Assembly (NCBI RefSeq): GCF_900105245.1
Contig: NZ_FNSZ01000001.1
Coordinates: forward strand, 6,632,001-6,696,000
Origin: Streptomyces sp. 1222.5
Lineage (GTDB): Bacteria > Actinomycetota > Actinomycetes > Streptomycetales > Streptomycetaceae
Direction: 5' to 3'
Length of the DNA stretch: 64,000 bases
Positions 22,623 through 30,839 of this stretch are shown piece after piece (the stretch's first letter is position 1; each line of letters begins with the position of its first letter). The notes beneath the pieces were generated by a model, which saw only the letters and a program-made list of their open reading frames with translations, was not told where the DNA came from and ran no database searches. A program made the position numbers and the translations under genes.

Positions 22623-22703
22623 TTGGTTCTGAGGCAACGACCGTTGCCGGTTTGAGCAGAACGCATAACAAAAAAGTGTGCTTGTTCGCTCGAAACCATT
22701 AGG

Positions 22704-22822
22704 GTTTCGGTGGTCATAGCGTGAGGGAAACGCCCGGTTACATTCCGAACCCGGAAGCTAAGCCTCACAGCGCCGATGGTACTGCAGGGGGGACCCTGTG
22801 GGAGAGTAGGACGCCGCCGAAC
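22704..22822 (+). rRNA. 5S ribosomal RNA
   Basis: 119 nt with the closing helix GTTTCGGTGG / CCGCCGAAC, the internal CCGAACCCGGAAGCTAAG segment and the GATGGTACTGCAGGGG stretch typical of Streptomyces 5S. It closes the rRNA operon. Confidence 0.97.
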
Positions 22823-22832
22823 AATCTTTGGA

Positions 22833-22881
22833 GGACCCCTGGTCCCAGCGTTCAGCTGGGACCAGGGGTCCTTTTGTTTTT
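22833..22881 (+). terminator. Strong rRNA operon terminator
   Basis: A 17-bp perfect stem (22833-22849 with 22855-22871) has a 5-nt loop and is followed by TTTTGTTTTT. It lies 11 nt after 5S and only 34 nt before the next start codon. Confidence 0.95.
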
Positions 22882-22914
22882 ACAATGCTTGCGGTACCGA
22901 AGACAGGAGTCACC

Positions 22915-24936
22915 ATGTCCACCAACTCTCCCGATGATCGACCGGAGCGCGACCAGCGGCGACGGGACAGTGGTGACCGTGGCGACCGGGGCGGCTACCG
23001 CAGTGACCGTGGCGACCGCGGTGGCTTCCGCCGGGACAACGACCGTCGCGACGACCGGGGTTACGGCCGGCGCGACGACCGCGCCGGCCATGGCGGCCGA
23101 CGCGATGACCGCGGGGGCGACCGTCGTGACGACCGCGGGGGCGACCGTCGTGACGACCGCGGGGGCGACCGCGGTGACCGTGGTGGTTTCCGCCGCGATG
23201 ACCGCCGTGATGATCGTCGTGACGACCGTCGTGATGACAACCGTGGTGGTGGCTACCGCCGTGAGGGCGACCGGGGTTCGCGCCCGGCGTACCAGCGTGA
23301 CGACCGGGACCGCGGTGACCGCGGTGGCTTCCGCCGCGACGACCGTGGCGACCGCGGAGGCCACGGCGGCTTCCGTCGTGACGACCGGCGCGACGACCGC
23401 GGGGGCGACCGTCCCTCGTACCGTCGCGACGACGACCGCGGTGGCTTCCGGGGCCGTGACGACCGCGGTGGTTACGGCGGCCGGCGTGATGACCGCGGTG
23501 GCGACCGTCGTGATGACCGTCGTGATGACCGTCGTGACGACCGTCGTGACGACAACCGTGGTGGTGGCTACCGCCGTGAGGGCGACCGGGGTTCGCGCCC
23601 GGCGTACCAGCGTGACGACCGGGACCGCGGTGACCGCGGTGGCTTCCGCCGCGACGACCGTGGCGACCGCGGAGGCCACGGCGGCTTCCGTCGTGACGAC
23701 CGGCGCGACGACCGCGGGGGCGACCGTCCCTCGTACCGTCGCGACGACGACCGGGGCGGCTACGGCCGCCGCGACGACGACCGCGGCGACCGTGGGGGCT
23801 TCCGTCGTGACGACCGGCGCGACGACCGCGGGGGCGACCGTCCCCCGTACCGTCGCGACGACGACCGCGGTGGCTTCCGGGGCCGTGACGACCGGGGCGA
23901 CCGGGGCGAGCGTGGTGGCTTCCGTGGACGTGACGACCGCGGTTCCCGTGGGCCCCGTCGTGACGACCGGGGCGGTCGCCCCGGTGGCTACCGGGGCCGT
24001 GACGACCGACGTGACGACCGACGTGACGACCGTCGGGACGACCGGCGGGGCGGTGGCCGCTTCCGCGACGAGCGTGACCGCGACCGCGACCGCGAGCCGA
24101 TCAAGCGGCTGCCCATCCCGGAGGACGTCACCGGCGACGAGATCGACAAGGACGTCCGGCAGGAGCTGCAGAGCCTGCCCAAGACGCTCGCGGAGGACGT
24201 CGCCAAGAACCTGGTGATGGTCGCCCGGCTCATCGACGAGGAGCCCGAGAGGGCCTACGGCTACTCCAGGGTCGCCCTGCGCCTGGCCTCCCGCGTGGCC
24301 GCCGTGCGTGAGGCCGCCGGCTTCGCCGCCTACGCCAACCAGAAGTACAGCGAGGCCCTCGCGGAGTTCCGGGCCGCCCGGCGTATGACCGGCACCGTGG
24401 ACCTGTGGCCGATGATGGCCGACTGCGAGCGTGGGCTCGGGCGTCCCGAGAAGGCGCTGGACATGGCCGGTGCCCCGGAGGTGCAGAAGCTGGACAAGGC
24501 CGGTCAGGTCGAGATGCGGCTCGTCGCCGCCGGTGCCCGGCGCGACATGGACCAGCTGGACGCGGCCATCGTGACCCTGCAGAGCCCGGAGCTGGCCTCC
24601 AACTCGGTCCAGCCGTGGACCGCGCGACTGCGCTACGCGTACGCCGACGCCCTGCTGGCGGTCGGCCGCGAGAGCGAGGCGCGGGAGTGGTTCGCCAAGG
24701 CCGTCGAGGCCGACCGGGACGGCAGCACGGACGCCTCCGACCGGCTCGCCGAGCTGGACGGCGTGGAGTTCGTCGACGCCCTCCACGAGGACGAGGACGA
24801 GGACGAGGCAGAGGCCCCGGCCGAGACCGCCGCCGAGCCCGCGAAGGCGGACGCCGACACGTCCGAGAACGCGAGCGCGAACGACGGCGACGCCGAGTCC
24901 ACCGCCCCGGCCGAGGACGACGGCGACAAGGACTGA
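22915..24936 (+). CDS. Arg/Asp/Gly-repeat protein with TPR-like C-terminal domain
   Basis: Predicted 673-aa protein; the ATG at 22915 has an AGGAG site. Residues 1 to about 393 are almost only Arg, Asp and Gly with scattered Phe/Tyr, in repeats such as RDDRGGDRR, RGGFRRDD and GGYRRE. This is an intrinsically disordered, RGG-like, charge-balanced region. From PIKRLPIPEDV (about residue 395) to 600 there is a helical domain with TPR-like pairs (RAYGYSRVALRLASRVAAVR; YSEALAEFRAARRM; GRESEAREWFAKAVEADRDG). An Asp/Glu/Ala-rich acidic tail ends it. RGG-type regions bind RNA in other proteins, and the place directly behind the rRNA terminator is suggestive. The function is unknown. Confidence 0.8.
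   Translation: MSTNSPDDRPERDQRRRDSGDRGDRGGYRSDRGDRGGFRRDNDRRDDRGYGRRDDRAGHGGRRDDRGGDRRDDRGGDRRDDRGGDRGDRGGFRRDDRRDDRRDDRRDDNRGGGYRREGDRGSRPAYQRDDRDRGDRGGFRRDDRGDRGGHGGFRRDDRRDDRGGDRPSYRRDDDRGGFRGRDDRGGYGGRRDDRGGDRRDDRRDDRRDDRRDDNRGGGYRREGDRGSRPAYQRDDRDRGDRGGFRRDDRGDRGGHGGFRRDDRRDDRGGDRPSYRRDDDRGGYGRRDDDRGDRGGFRRDDRRDDRGGDRPPYRRDDDRGGFRGRDDRGDRGERGGFRGRDDRGSRGPRRDDRGGRPGGYRGRDDRRDDRRDDRRDDRRGGGRFRDERDRDRDREPIKRLPIPEDVTGDEIDKDVRQELQSLPKTLAEDVAKNLVMVARLIDEEPERAYGYSRVALRLASRVAAVREAAGFAAYANQKYSEALAEFRAARRMTGTVDLWPMMADCERGLGRPEKALDMAGAPEVQKLDKAGQVEMRLVAAGARRDMDQLDAAIVTLQSPELASNSVQPWTARLRYAYADALLAVGRESEAREWFAKAVEADRDGSTDASDRLAELDGVEFVDALHEDEDEDEAEAPAETAAEPAKADADTSENASANDGDAESTAPAEDDGDKD
23236..23753 (+). 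repeat. In-frame 203-bp duplication inside the RDG-repeat gene
   Basis: Bases 23236-23438 and 23551-23753 read identical by eye over 203 nt and lie 315 bp (105 codons) apart. The similarity continues upstream with a few changes. The reading frame is kept. It indicates recent repeat expansion, and copy number may vary between strains. Confidence 0.85.
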
Positions 24937-24949
24937 CCAGGACCGATGA

Positions 24950-24982
24950 GAAAAGGGCAGGCCCCGTGGGCCTGCCCTTTTC
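24950..24982. terminator. Bidirectional terminator
   Basis: A 14-bp perfect stem (GAAAAGGGCAGGCC / GGCCTGCCCTTTTC) with a 5-nt loop lies between convergent genes ending at 24936 and 25007. The A/T ends give each strand a short T-run. Confidence 0.9.
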
Positions 24983-25006
24983 CATGTGCTGACCTCGTGC
25001 GCCGGC

Positions 25007-26290
25007 TCAGATCTCCAGCGCCCGCAGTACCAGCCCCGTCGCCGGCTTCGGTCCGAAGGACGTCGACTTGCGGGGCATCGTCACTCCCTGGCGGGCCAGG
25101 TCCCGTACGACCTCCTCGCGCACCGGGTGCATCAGGACGGCGGTCGAGCCGTCCCGTTCGGCCTTCTCGACCGTGGCGGCCGTGTCGTGGATGTAGGCGA
25201 TGTGGGCCGGCGAGTCCTCGGGGATGTGCCAGACGTGCTCGAGGAGCGTGGCGTGCAGGACGGTGGCGTCCAGCGAGCGCCAGGCGGCCGGCCGGTCCGC
25301 CGGGATCGTCCGGGCGAGCAGAGCGGGGTCGGCGTGGTCGAGCAGGTGGAAGGCGCCGTCGCCGGCCAGCAGGAAGGCGTTCCCCGCGCAGGACGCGTCC
25401 GCCAGGGCCGCCTGGGCCTCCGCGAGCGGCGTGTCGAGGTGCCGTACCCGGAACAGGCCGTCCACGGCGGCCAGCGCGTCCGCGACGGGCAGGCCGTGCA
25501 GCAGCCGGTGGATGGCACGGACGCGCAACGGATAGCGGGCGGTGTCGACCAGGAGGACCAGGCCGTGGTCCCAAGGGCTCGGGGAGGGGTGCTCCGCGCG
25601 CAGCCGGCGGTAGGTGGCCCAGCGGTGGTGGCCGTCGGCGATCAGCGCCTGCCGGTTCGCCAGGTCGGACTGGATGAGGCCGAGTTCGGCGGGGTCGGTG
25701 ACCGCCCACAGCCGGTGCCGGTAGCCGTCCTCGGTGGTCGTCGCCAGCAGGGGCGGGCGCTCGACGGTACGCTCGACGACGTCCGCCGCCGCGCCGTTGC
25801 CGCGGTAGGTCAGGAGCAGCGGTTCCAGGTTGGCGCGCGTGGCGCGCATCAGGGCCGCGCGGTCCGCCACCACGGGCGGCATGACGTCCTCGTGCGGCAG
25901 GACCACGCCGTCCTCGGGGTCGGAGACCCGCAGTGCGCCGATGACACCGCGTTGGATCATGCCGTCGCCGTCCTGCTGCTCGTACACGTAGAGGCCCGGC
26001 TCGGGGTCGGCGGTGAGGATGCCCTCGTCCAGCCAGCGGCGCAGGGTGTCGGCGGCCTGTTCGGTGCGGGCGCTCGGGGTGCCGGCCTGCGGCAGAATCA
26101 GCCGGACGATGTTGTGCGGATCCGCCGACTGGAGGTGGTGCACCCCGTCGGGGCGTACGACCACGTCGTACGGCGGAGAGGTGACGGAAGCCAGGCTGCC
26201 GACCCGGTCGGGGTCGTACCGGAGGCCCCGGAACGGGGTGAGTTCCAGTCCTCGGCGCGCCGTTGCTTCCGAGTGACCTGCAGTGTTCAT
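25007..26290 (-). CDS. DUF1015 family protein
   Basis: Predicted protein of 427 aa from the ATG at 26290. Family features are TPFRGLRYDPDRVG and SPPYDVV at the N-terminus, then LYVYEQQ, GVVLPHEDVMP, and the highly conserved IADGHHRWATYRRL in the middle. DUF1015 proteins are widespread in bacteria; the His pair in GHHR suggests a nucleotide or metal site, but no reaction is established. It is about the normal length and complete. It diverges from the HAD phosphatase gene with about 74 nt between, so the two may share a promoter region. Confidence 0.9.
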   Translation of the reverse strand: MNTAGHSEATARRGLELTPFRGLRYDPDRVGSLASVTSPPYDVVVRPDGVHHLQSADPHNIVRLILPQAGTPSARTEQAADTLRRWLDEGILTADPEPGLYVYEQQDGDGMIQRGVIGALRVSDPEDGVVLPHEDVMPPVVADRAALMRATRANLEPLLLTYRGNGAAADVVERTVERPPLLATTTEDGYRHRLWAVTDPAELGLIQSDLANRQALIADGHHRWATYRRLRAEHPSPSPWDHGLVLLVDTARYPLRVRAIHRLLHGLPVADALAAVDGLFRVRHLDTPLAEAQAALADASCAGNAFLLAGDGAFHLLDHADPALLARTIPADRPAAWRSLDATVLHATLLEHVWHIPEDSPAHIAYIHDTAATVEKAERDGSTAVLMHPVREEVVRDLARQGVTMPRKSTSFGPKPATGLVLRALEI

Positions 26291-26364
26291 CCCGGCATCG
26301 TACGTGTGTCGGTGGCATGCGGGATGATCGGGGGAAAGGCGAGTGAACGAGGAGCGATGTGGAC

Positions 26365-27396
26365 ATGAGCCAGGGCGTCAGGACGAGTCCCGAGGGCAGT
26401 GGGCGGCCCCTGAGCGAGGCGTACGACACGGCGCTGCTCGATCTGGACGGGGTGGTGTACGCGGGCGGTAACGCGATCGCGCACGCTGTGGACTCCCTGG
26501 AGGCGGCACGCTCGGGCGGGATGCATTTGGCGTACGTCACGAACAACGCGCTGCGCACGCCGGACGCCGTGGCCGGCCATCTGACGGAGCTGGGCATACC
26601 GACCGGGGCCGCGGACGTCATCACCTCGGCGCAGGCCGTCGCGCGGCTGATCAGCGAGCAGGTGCCCGCCGGGGCGCGGGTGCTGGTGATCGGCGGTGAG
26701 GGGCTGCGGGTGGCGCTGCGCGAGCGCGGGCTGACGCCGGTGGAGTCGGCGGACGACGACCCGGTGGCGGTGGTGCAGGGGTACGGCGGACCGGATCTGC
26801 CGTGGGGGCGTTTCGCCGAGGCGTCGTACGCCGTCGCGCGTGGCGTGCCGTGGTTCGCGTCCAACACCGACCTGACGATCCCGAGCGGGCGCGGCATCGC
26901 GCCGGGCAACGGGGCGGCCGTGGAGGTCGTGCGGATCGCGACCGGTGCCGAGCCGCAGGTGGCGGGCAAGCCGCTGCCTCCCATGCACAAGGAGACGATC
27001 ATCCGGACCGGTGCGAAGCGGCCGCTGGTGGTCGGGGACCGGCTGGACACGGACATCGAGGGCGCGTTCAACGGCGGGGTGGACTCGCTGCTCGTGCTGA
27101 CCGGTGTCACCGACGGGGCGCAGCTGCTCGCGGCGCCGCCCCGTCACCGGCCGACGTACGTCGACGGCGATCTGCGCGGACTGCTCGCCGCGCAGCCGGA
27201 GGTGACGCGCGACGGGGACGGATTCCGGTGCGGCGAGTGGACGGCGCGGGCCGGCACGGGGCGGCTGGAGGTCGACGGCGGCGGCACGGCCGCGATGGAC
27301 GGACTTCGTGCCCTGTGCGCGGCGGCCTGGGCGGCGGCCGGTGACGGGGCGTGCGAGCAGGACGGTGAAAAGGCGCTGGCCCGTCTCGGCCTGTGA
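26365..27396 (+). CDS. HAD-superfamily hydrolase, NagD-like (subclass IIA)
   Basis: Predicted protein of 343 aa from the ATG at 26365; an in-frame GTG at 26359 lies closer to the GAGGAG site and is possible. The nucleophile motif DLDGVVY carries Asp26 and the acid Asp28. Motif II is in YVTNNA, the motif III Lys in AGKPLPPM, and motif IV in VVGDRLDTDIEGA. The cap is of the IIA (NagD/PNPase-like) type. The C-terminal 70 residues (from GEWTARAG) are an addition seen in actinobacterial members. It probably dephosphorylates a small metabolite such as phosphoglycolate or a nucleotide; the true substrate is unknown. Confidence 0.88.
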   Translation: MSQGVRTSPEGSGRPLSEAYDTALLDLDGVVYAGGNAIAHAVDSLEAARSGGMHLAYVTNNALRTPDAVAGHLTELGIPTGAADVITSAQAVARLISEQVPAGARVLVIGGEGLRVALRERGLTPVESADDDPVAVVQGYGGPDLPWGRFAEASYAVARGVPWFASNTDLTIPSGRGIAPGNGAAVEVVRIATGAEPQVAGKPLPPMHKETIIRTGAKRPLVVGDRLDTDIEGAFNGGVDSLLVLTGVTDGAQLLAAPPRHRPTYVDGDLRGLLAAQPEVTRDGDGFRCGEWTARAGTGRLEVDGGGTAAMDGLRALCAAAWAAAGDGACEQDGEKALARLGL

Positions 27397-27403
27397 GCGA
27401 ACG

Positions 27404-27438
27404 CCGCCCCCCGGCCCACGGACCGGGCCGGGGGGCGG
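27404..27438 (+). terminator. Terminator after the HAD gene
   Basis: A 14-bp perfect GC stem (27404-27417 with 27425-27438) with a 7-nt loop lies 7 nt after the stop codon. It has no T-tract, as is usual in Streptomyces. Confidence 0.75.
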
Positions 27439-27478
27439 ACCGGACGAACGGAGGGCGACCGGGGATCGAGATCCCATG

Positions 27479-27497
27479 CGAGGGTAGGCTAACCTAA
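27479..27497 (+). promoter_or_regulatory. Iron box (DmdR/IdeR/DtxR-type operator)
   Basis: The 19 bp match the TTAGGTTAGGCTAACCTAA consensus at 16 positions, with the right half (TAGGCTAACCTAA) perfect. It ends 4 nt before the GTG of the first permease and overlaps a TAACCT -10 element (27490-27495). Iron-loaded DmdR1 bound here would block transcription. The box predicts induction under iron starvation. Confidence 0.9.
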
Positions 27498-27501
27498 CCA
27501 C

Positions 27502-28545
27502 GTGTTGGTCGACAGTCCTCCGGAACAGCGCGCGGAGACCGCCCCCGCGCCCCCAACCCGCCGGGCGGCGCGGGCCTTTGGGTTCCTGCTCTCCGTCGCG
27601 ATCCTGGTGCTCGTCGCCGTGGCGAGCATCGCGGTCGGGGCGAAAGCCCTGTCGCTGGACCAGGTCTGGCACGGCCTGTTCCACGACACGGGGACGTACG
27701 GGGACGTCGTCGTGGACGAGCGGCTCGCGCGCACGGCCCTCGGTCTGCTGGTCGGCGCCGCGCTCGGGCTCGCCGGCGCGGTGCTGCAGGCGCTCACCCG
27801 CAATCCGCTGGCCGACCCCGGACTGCTCGGCATCAACGCCGGTGCCTCCGCGGCCGTCGTCACCGCCATCAGCTTCTTCGGCGTCACCAGCCTGACGGGC
27901 TATGTGTGGTTCGCCTTCCTGGGCGCGGCGGCGGTCGGTGCCCTGGTGTGGTTCCTCGGCGGCAGCCGCGGCGCCACCCCCGTACGGCTGGCGCTCGCCG
28001 GCACGGCCATCAGCGCGGCCCTCTACGGGTATCTGCAGGCCGTGATGATCCTGGACGACGCGGCGCTGAGCAGGATGCGCTTCTGGACGGTCGGTTCGCT
28101 GGCGTCGGCCACCGACTCGACCATCGTGCAGGTGCTGCCCTTCCTCGCGGTCGGCACGGTCCTCGCGCTCGTGCTGGCCCGGCCGCTGAACGCCGTGGAG
28201 ATGGGCGACGACACCGCCCACGCCCTCGGCGCCGACCTCAACCGCACCCGCGCCCTGGCCATGCTGGCCGCCACCGTGCTGTGCGGTGCCGCGACCGCCG
28301 CCTGCGGACCGATCCTGTTCGTCGGCCTGATGGTGCCGCACGTCGTGCGCTCCTTCACCGGACCCGACCTGCGCTGGATCCTGCCGTACGCGACGGTCCT
28401 GTCACCCGTGCTGCTGCTCGGCGCCGACGTGATCGGCCGGATCGCGGCCCGGCCCTCGGAGCTCCAGGTCGGCATCGTCACCGCGGTCATCGGCGGTCCG
28501 GTCTTCATCCATCTCGTACGACGGCGGAGGACGGCCCAGCTGTGA
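27502..28545 (+). CDS. Iron-siderophore ABC transporter permease (FecCD family), first subunit
   Basis: Predicted protein of 347 aa with about nine to ten membrane segments. FecCD hallmarks are DERLARTALGLLVGAALGLAG, LQALTRNPLADPGLLGINAG, the ATPase-contact loop MGDDTAHALG and CGPILFVGLMVPHVVR. It would form a heterodimer with the next gene product and import ferric siderophore with energy from the third gene product. No ribosome-binding site precedes the GTG, and a -10 lies 6 nt upstream, so the message is probably leaderless. The stop overlaps the next start (GTGA). Confidence 0.93.
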   Translation: MLVDSPPEQRAETAPAPPTRRAARAFGFLLSVAILVLVAVASIAVGAKALSLDQVWHGLFHDTGTYGDVVVDERLARTALGLLVGAALGLAGAVLQALTRNPLADPGLLGINAGASAAVVTAISFFGVTSLTGYVWFAFLGAAAVGALVWFLGGSRGATPVRLALAGTAISAALYGYLQAVMILDDAALSRMRFWTVGSLASATDSTIVQVLPFLAVGTVLALVLARPLNAVEMGDDTAHALGADLNRTRALAMLAATVLCGAATAACGPILFVGLMVPHVVRSFTGPDLRWILPYATVLSPVLLLGADVIGRIAARPSELQVGIVTAVIGGPVFIHLVRRRRTAQL

Positions 28546-29588
28546 AGACTCGCTCCACGAGCCGTGCCGTACGCACCCCCGGCGGGTTCTCGCTGCGCCT
28601 GGACCCGCGCGCGCTGATCGTCGTCGTCCTGCTGCTGGCCGCCGCGCTCGCCGCGGCCGTCGCGCTGATCGGCACGGGCGACGCGAAGATCCCCGCGGCC
28701 GACGTGCTGCGGACGCTCGCCGGGAACGGCACCGCGTACCAGGACTTCATCGTCAACGAGCTGCGGCTGCCGCGGGTGCTCGTCGGCCTGCTGGTCGGCG
28801 CCTCGCTCGGGCTGGGCGGCGCCCTGTTCCAGGCCGTCTCCCGCAACCCGCTGGGCAGCCCGGACGTGCTCGGTCTGTCGCAGGGTTCGACGGCCGGCGC
28901 GCTCGTCGTGATCGTGCTGATGTCCGGCAGCGCCACCCAGGTGACCGCCGGTGCGCTGATCGGCGGTCTGGCGACCGGACTCGCGATCTACCTGCTCGCC
29001 TGGAAGCAGGGGGTGCACGGGTACCGGCTGGTCCTGGTCGGCATCGGCGTGTCCGCCGTCGTCACGGCGGTCAACGGCTATCTGCTCACCAAGGCCGACC
29101 TGGTCGACGCGGCCCGCGCGGTCGTGTGGATGACGGGCTCGCTCAGCGGCCGCGACTGGTCGCAGGTGTGGCCGCTGCTCGCCCTGTGCGCGGTCCTCGT
29201 CCCGCTGGTCCTCGCCAACGCGCGCGGTCTCCGGATGATGGAGATGGGCGACGACGTCGCGGGCGCCCTCGGTGTGCGCGTGCAGCGCGTCCGGCTCGTG
29301 CTGATGGTCTGCGCCGTCCTGCTCACCGCGGCCGCGACCGCCGCCGCCGGGCCCGTCAGCTTCGTCGCGCTCACCGCGCCCCAGCTCGCCCGGCGCCTGA
29401 CCCGCTCGCCCGGGCCGAACCTGGTGGCCTCCCTCTGCATGGGCGCCGCGCTGCTCGTCGCCGCCGACTGGGCCTCGCAGCGGGCCTTCGGCGCCGACCA
29501 GCTGCCCGTCGGCGTGGTCACCGGCGTCCTCGGCGGCGGCTATCTCCTGTGGCTGCTCGTCACCGAGCGCAGGGCGGGCCGGATATGA
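28542..29588 (+). CDS. Iron-siderophore ABC transporter permease (FecCD family), second subunit
   Basis: Predicted protein of 348 aa. The GTG at 28542 overlaps the previous stop by 4 nt. A basic N-terminus is followed by about ten membrane segments with NELRLPRVLVGLLVGASLG, QAVSRNPLGSPDVLGLSQG, coupling loop MGDDVAGALGV and AAGPVSFVALTAPQLARRL. The two permeases are clearly homologous but not close copies, as expected for a heterodimeric FepD/FepG-like pore. Confidence 0.93.
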   Translation: MKTRSTSRAVRTPGGFSLRLDPRALIVVVLLLAAALAAAVALIGTGDAKIPAADVLRTLAGNGTAYQDFIVNELRLPRVLVGLLVGASLGLGGALFQAVSRNPLGSPDVLGLSQGSTAGALVVIVLMSGSATQVTAGALIGGLATGLAIYLLAWKQGVHGYRLVLVGIGVSAVVTAVNGYLLTKADLVDAARAVVWMTGSLSGRDWSQVWPLLALCAVLVPLVLANARGLRMMEMGDDVAGALGVRVQRVRLVLMVCAVLLTAAATAAAGPVSFVALTAPQLARRLTRSPGPNLVASLCMGAALLVAADWASQRAFGADQLPVGVVTGVLGGGYLLWLLVTERRAGRI

Positions 29589-30466
29589 GCGGCGCGGAAC
29601 CCGAGACGAGCGGCACGGAGCCGGCTGTGCGCGATCCGCGCCCGAACACCCCTAGGAGCACTGTGAACCGCCTGTCCGCCGAGAACGTCACCCTCGCCTA
29701 CGACCAGCGCGTGATCGCCGAGGAGCTCTCGGTGGAGATCCCCGACAACTCCTTCACGGTGATCGTCGGCCCCAACGCGTGCGGCAAGTCGACGCTGCTG
29801 CGGGCGCTGTCCCGGATGCTCAGGCCCAGCCAGGGCCGGGTGCTGCTCGACGGGCAGGCCATCCGGGCGATGCCCGCGAAGAAGGTCGCGCGGACCCTGG
29901 GGCTGCTTCCGCAGTCGTCCGTCGCACCCGACGGCATCACGGTCGCCGACCTCGTCGGCCGGGGCCGCTACCCGCACCAGGGGCTGCTGCGCCAGTGGTC
30001 CGCGGAGGACGAGCGGGTCGTCCGGGATTCGATGCGGCAGACCGGCGTCGCCGAACTCGGCGACCGGTACGTGGACGAGCTGTCCGGCGGGCAGCGTCAG
30101 CGCGTGTGGATCGCCATGGCACTGGCCCAGCAGACCCCGCTGCTCCTGCTCGACGAGCCGACCACCTACCTCGACATCCAGCACCAGATCGACGTCCTCG
30201 ACCTGTGCGCCGACCTGCACGAGACCCAGGGCCGCACCCTCGTCGCCGTCCTGCACGACCTGAACCACGCGGCGCGCTACGCCACCCACCTGATCGCCCT
30301 GCGCGGTGGCCGGGTCATCGCCGAGGGCGCCCCGAACGAGATCGTGACCGCCGAGCTCGTGGAGGAGGTCTTCGGGCTGCGCTGTCAGGTCATCGAGGAC
30401 CCCGAGACCGGAACCCCGCTGGTCGTGCCGGCCGCGCGCAGGGCACGGGTCACAGCAGCTTCCTGA
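29585..30466 (+). CDS. Iron-siderophore ABC transporter ATP-binding protein (FecE/FepC type)
   Basis: Predicted 293 aa from the ATG at 29585, which overlaps the permease stop (ATGA). An in-frame GTG at 29663 with an AGGAG site would give 267 aa starting VNRLSAENVTLAYDQ and may be the main start, because the first 26 residues look unstructured. ABC motifs are Walker A GPNACGKST (Cys in place of the usual Gly/Ser), signature LSGGQRQRVWIAMAL, Walker B LLLLDEPTTYLD and H-loop AVLHDLNH. No substrate-binding lipoprotein is encoded nearby. The 3' end overlaps the convergent SCP2-like gene by 17 bp. Confidence 0.93.
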   Translation: MSGAEPETSGTEPAVRDPRPNTPRSTVNRLSAENVTLAYDQRVIAEELSVEIPDNSFTVIVGPNACGKSTLLRALSRMLRPSQGRVLLDGQAIRAMPAKKVARTLGLLPQSSVAPDGITVADLVGRGRYPHQGLLRQWSAEDERVVRDSMRQTGVAELGDRYVDELSGGQRQRVWIAMALAQQTPLLLLDEPTTYLDIQHQIDVLDLCADLHETQGRTLVAVLHDLNHAARYATHLIALRGGRVIAEGAPNEIVTAELVEEVFGLRCQVIEDPETGTPLVVPAARRARVTAAS

Positions 30467-30797
30467 GCCGGAACAGGTCCAGCAGGTTCGCCTCCAGCCG
30501 CACCCGGCCCTTGCCCCAGGCCGTCGCGAAGTTCAGGTCGCCGCCCACCAGGGCCACCAGGTCGTCGCCGGCCATGGCGAGCCGGATCTGCGCCTTCTCG
30601 CGGGGCGGCCCAGGGTGGGTGTCGTCCACCTCGATCCGGCCGCCGGTCATCCGGCCCTCGAAGGTGATGTCGAGATCCGTGATGTGACAGCTCACCGAGC
30701 GGTCCAGGGCGGCGGCCGCGCGCACGTCGCCCTCGGCGCCCCGCATGTTGTCCGAAAGCTTTCCCAGTGCCGCCCGGCACTCCTCGATCGTGGCCAT
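30450..30797 (-). CDS. SCP2 sterol-binding-fold protein
   Basis: Predicted protein of 115 aa from the ATG at 30797. It has the compact SCP2-like pattern: VSCHITDLDITFEGRMTGG, KAQIRLAMAGDDLVALVGGDL and FATAWGKGRVRLEANLLDLF. This fold binds lipids or other hydrophobic ligands; in actinobacteria such single-domain proteins have no known specific ligand. The last 17 bp overlap the end of the ABC ATPase gene on the opposite strand. It diverges from the small gene at 30840. Confidence 0.8.
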   Translation of the reverse strand: MATIEECRAALGKLSDNMRGAEGDVRAAAALDRSVSCHITDLDITFEGRMTGGRIEVDDTHPGPPREKAQIRLAMAGDDLVALVGGDLNFATAWGKGRVRLEANLLDLFRLRKLL

Positions 30798-30839
30798 CGC
30801 CACCGACGGTACCCCAGTGGTTCGCGGTAGCGTCTGGGC

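Noticed and set aside
23000..24060. Dense short direct repeats suggesting a CRISPR array or minisatellite
   Set aside because: The repeat units are multiples of three, keep the frame of a coding sequence and have no regular unique spacers; this is a coding repeat, not CRISPR.
22721..24217. A ~500-codon Val/Thr/Ala-rich reading frame on the + strand, and a similar minus-strand frame over 22852-24786
   Set aside because: Both are open only because the Arg/Asp/Gly repeats of the real gene leave no stop codons in the other frames; they start inside 5S rRNA or end in it and have no ribosome-binding sites.
27906..28541. Upstream extension of the second permease frame through the first permease gene
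   Set aside because: The in-frame upstream sequence is Arg/Gly/Pro-rich shadow; the membrane protein begins after the GTG at 28542, which overlaps the first permease stop.
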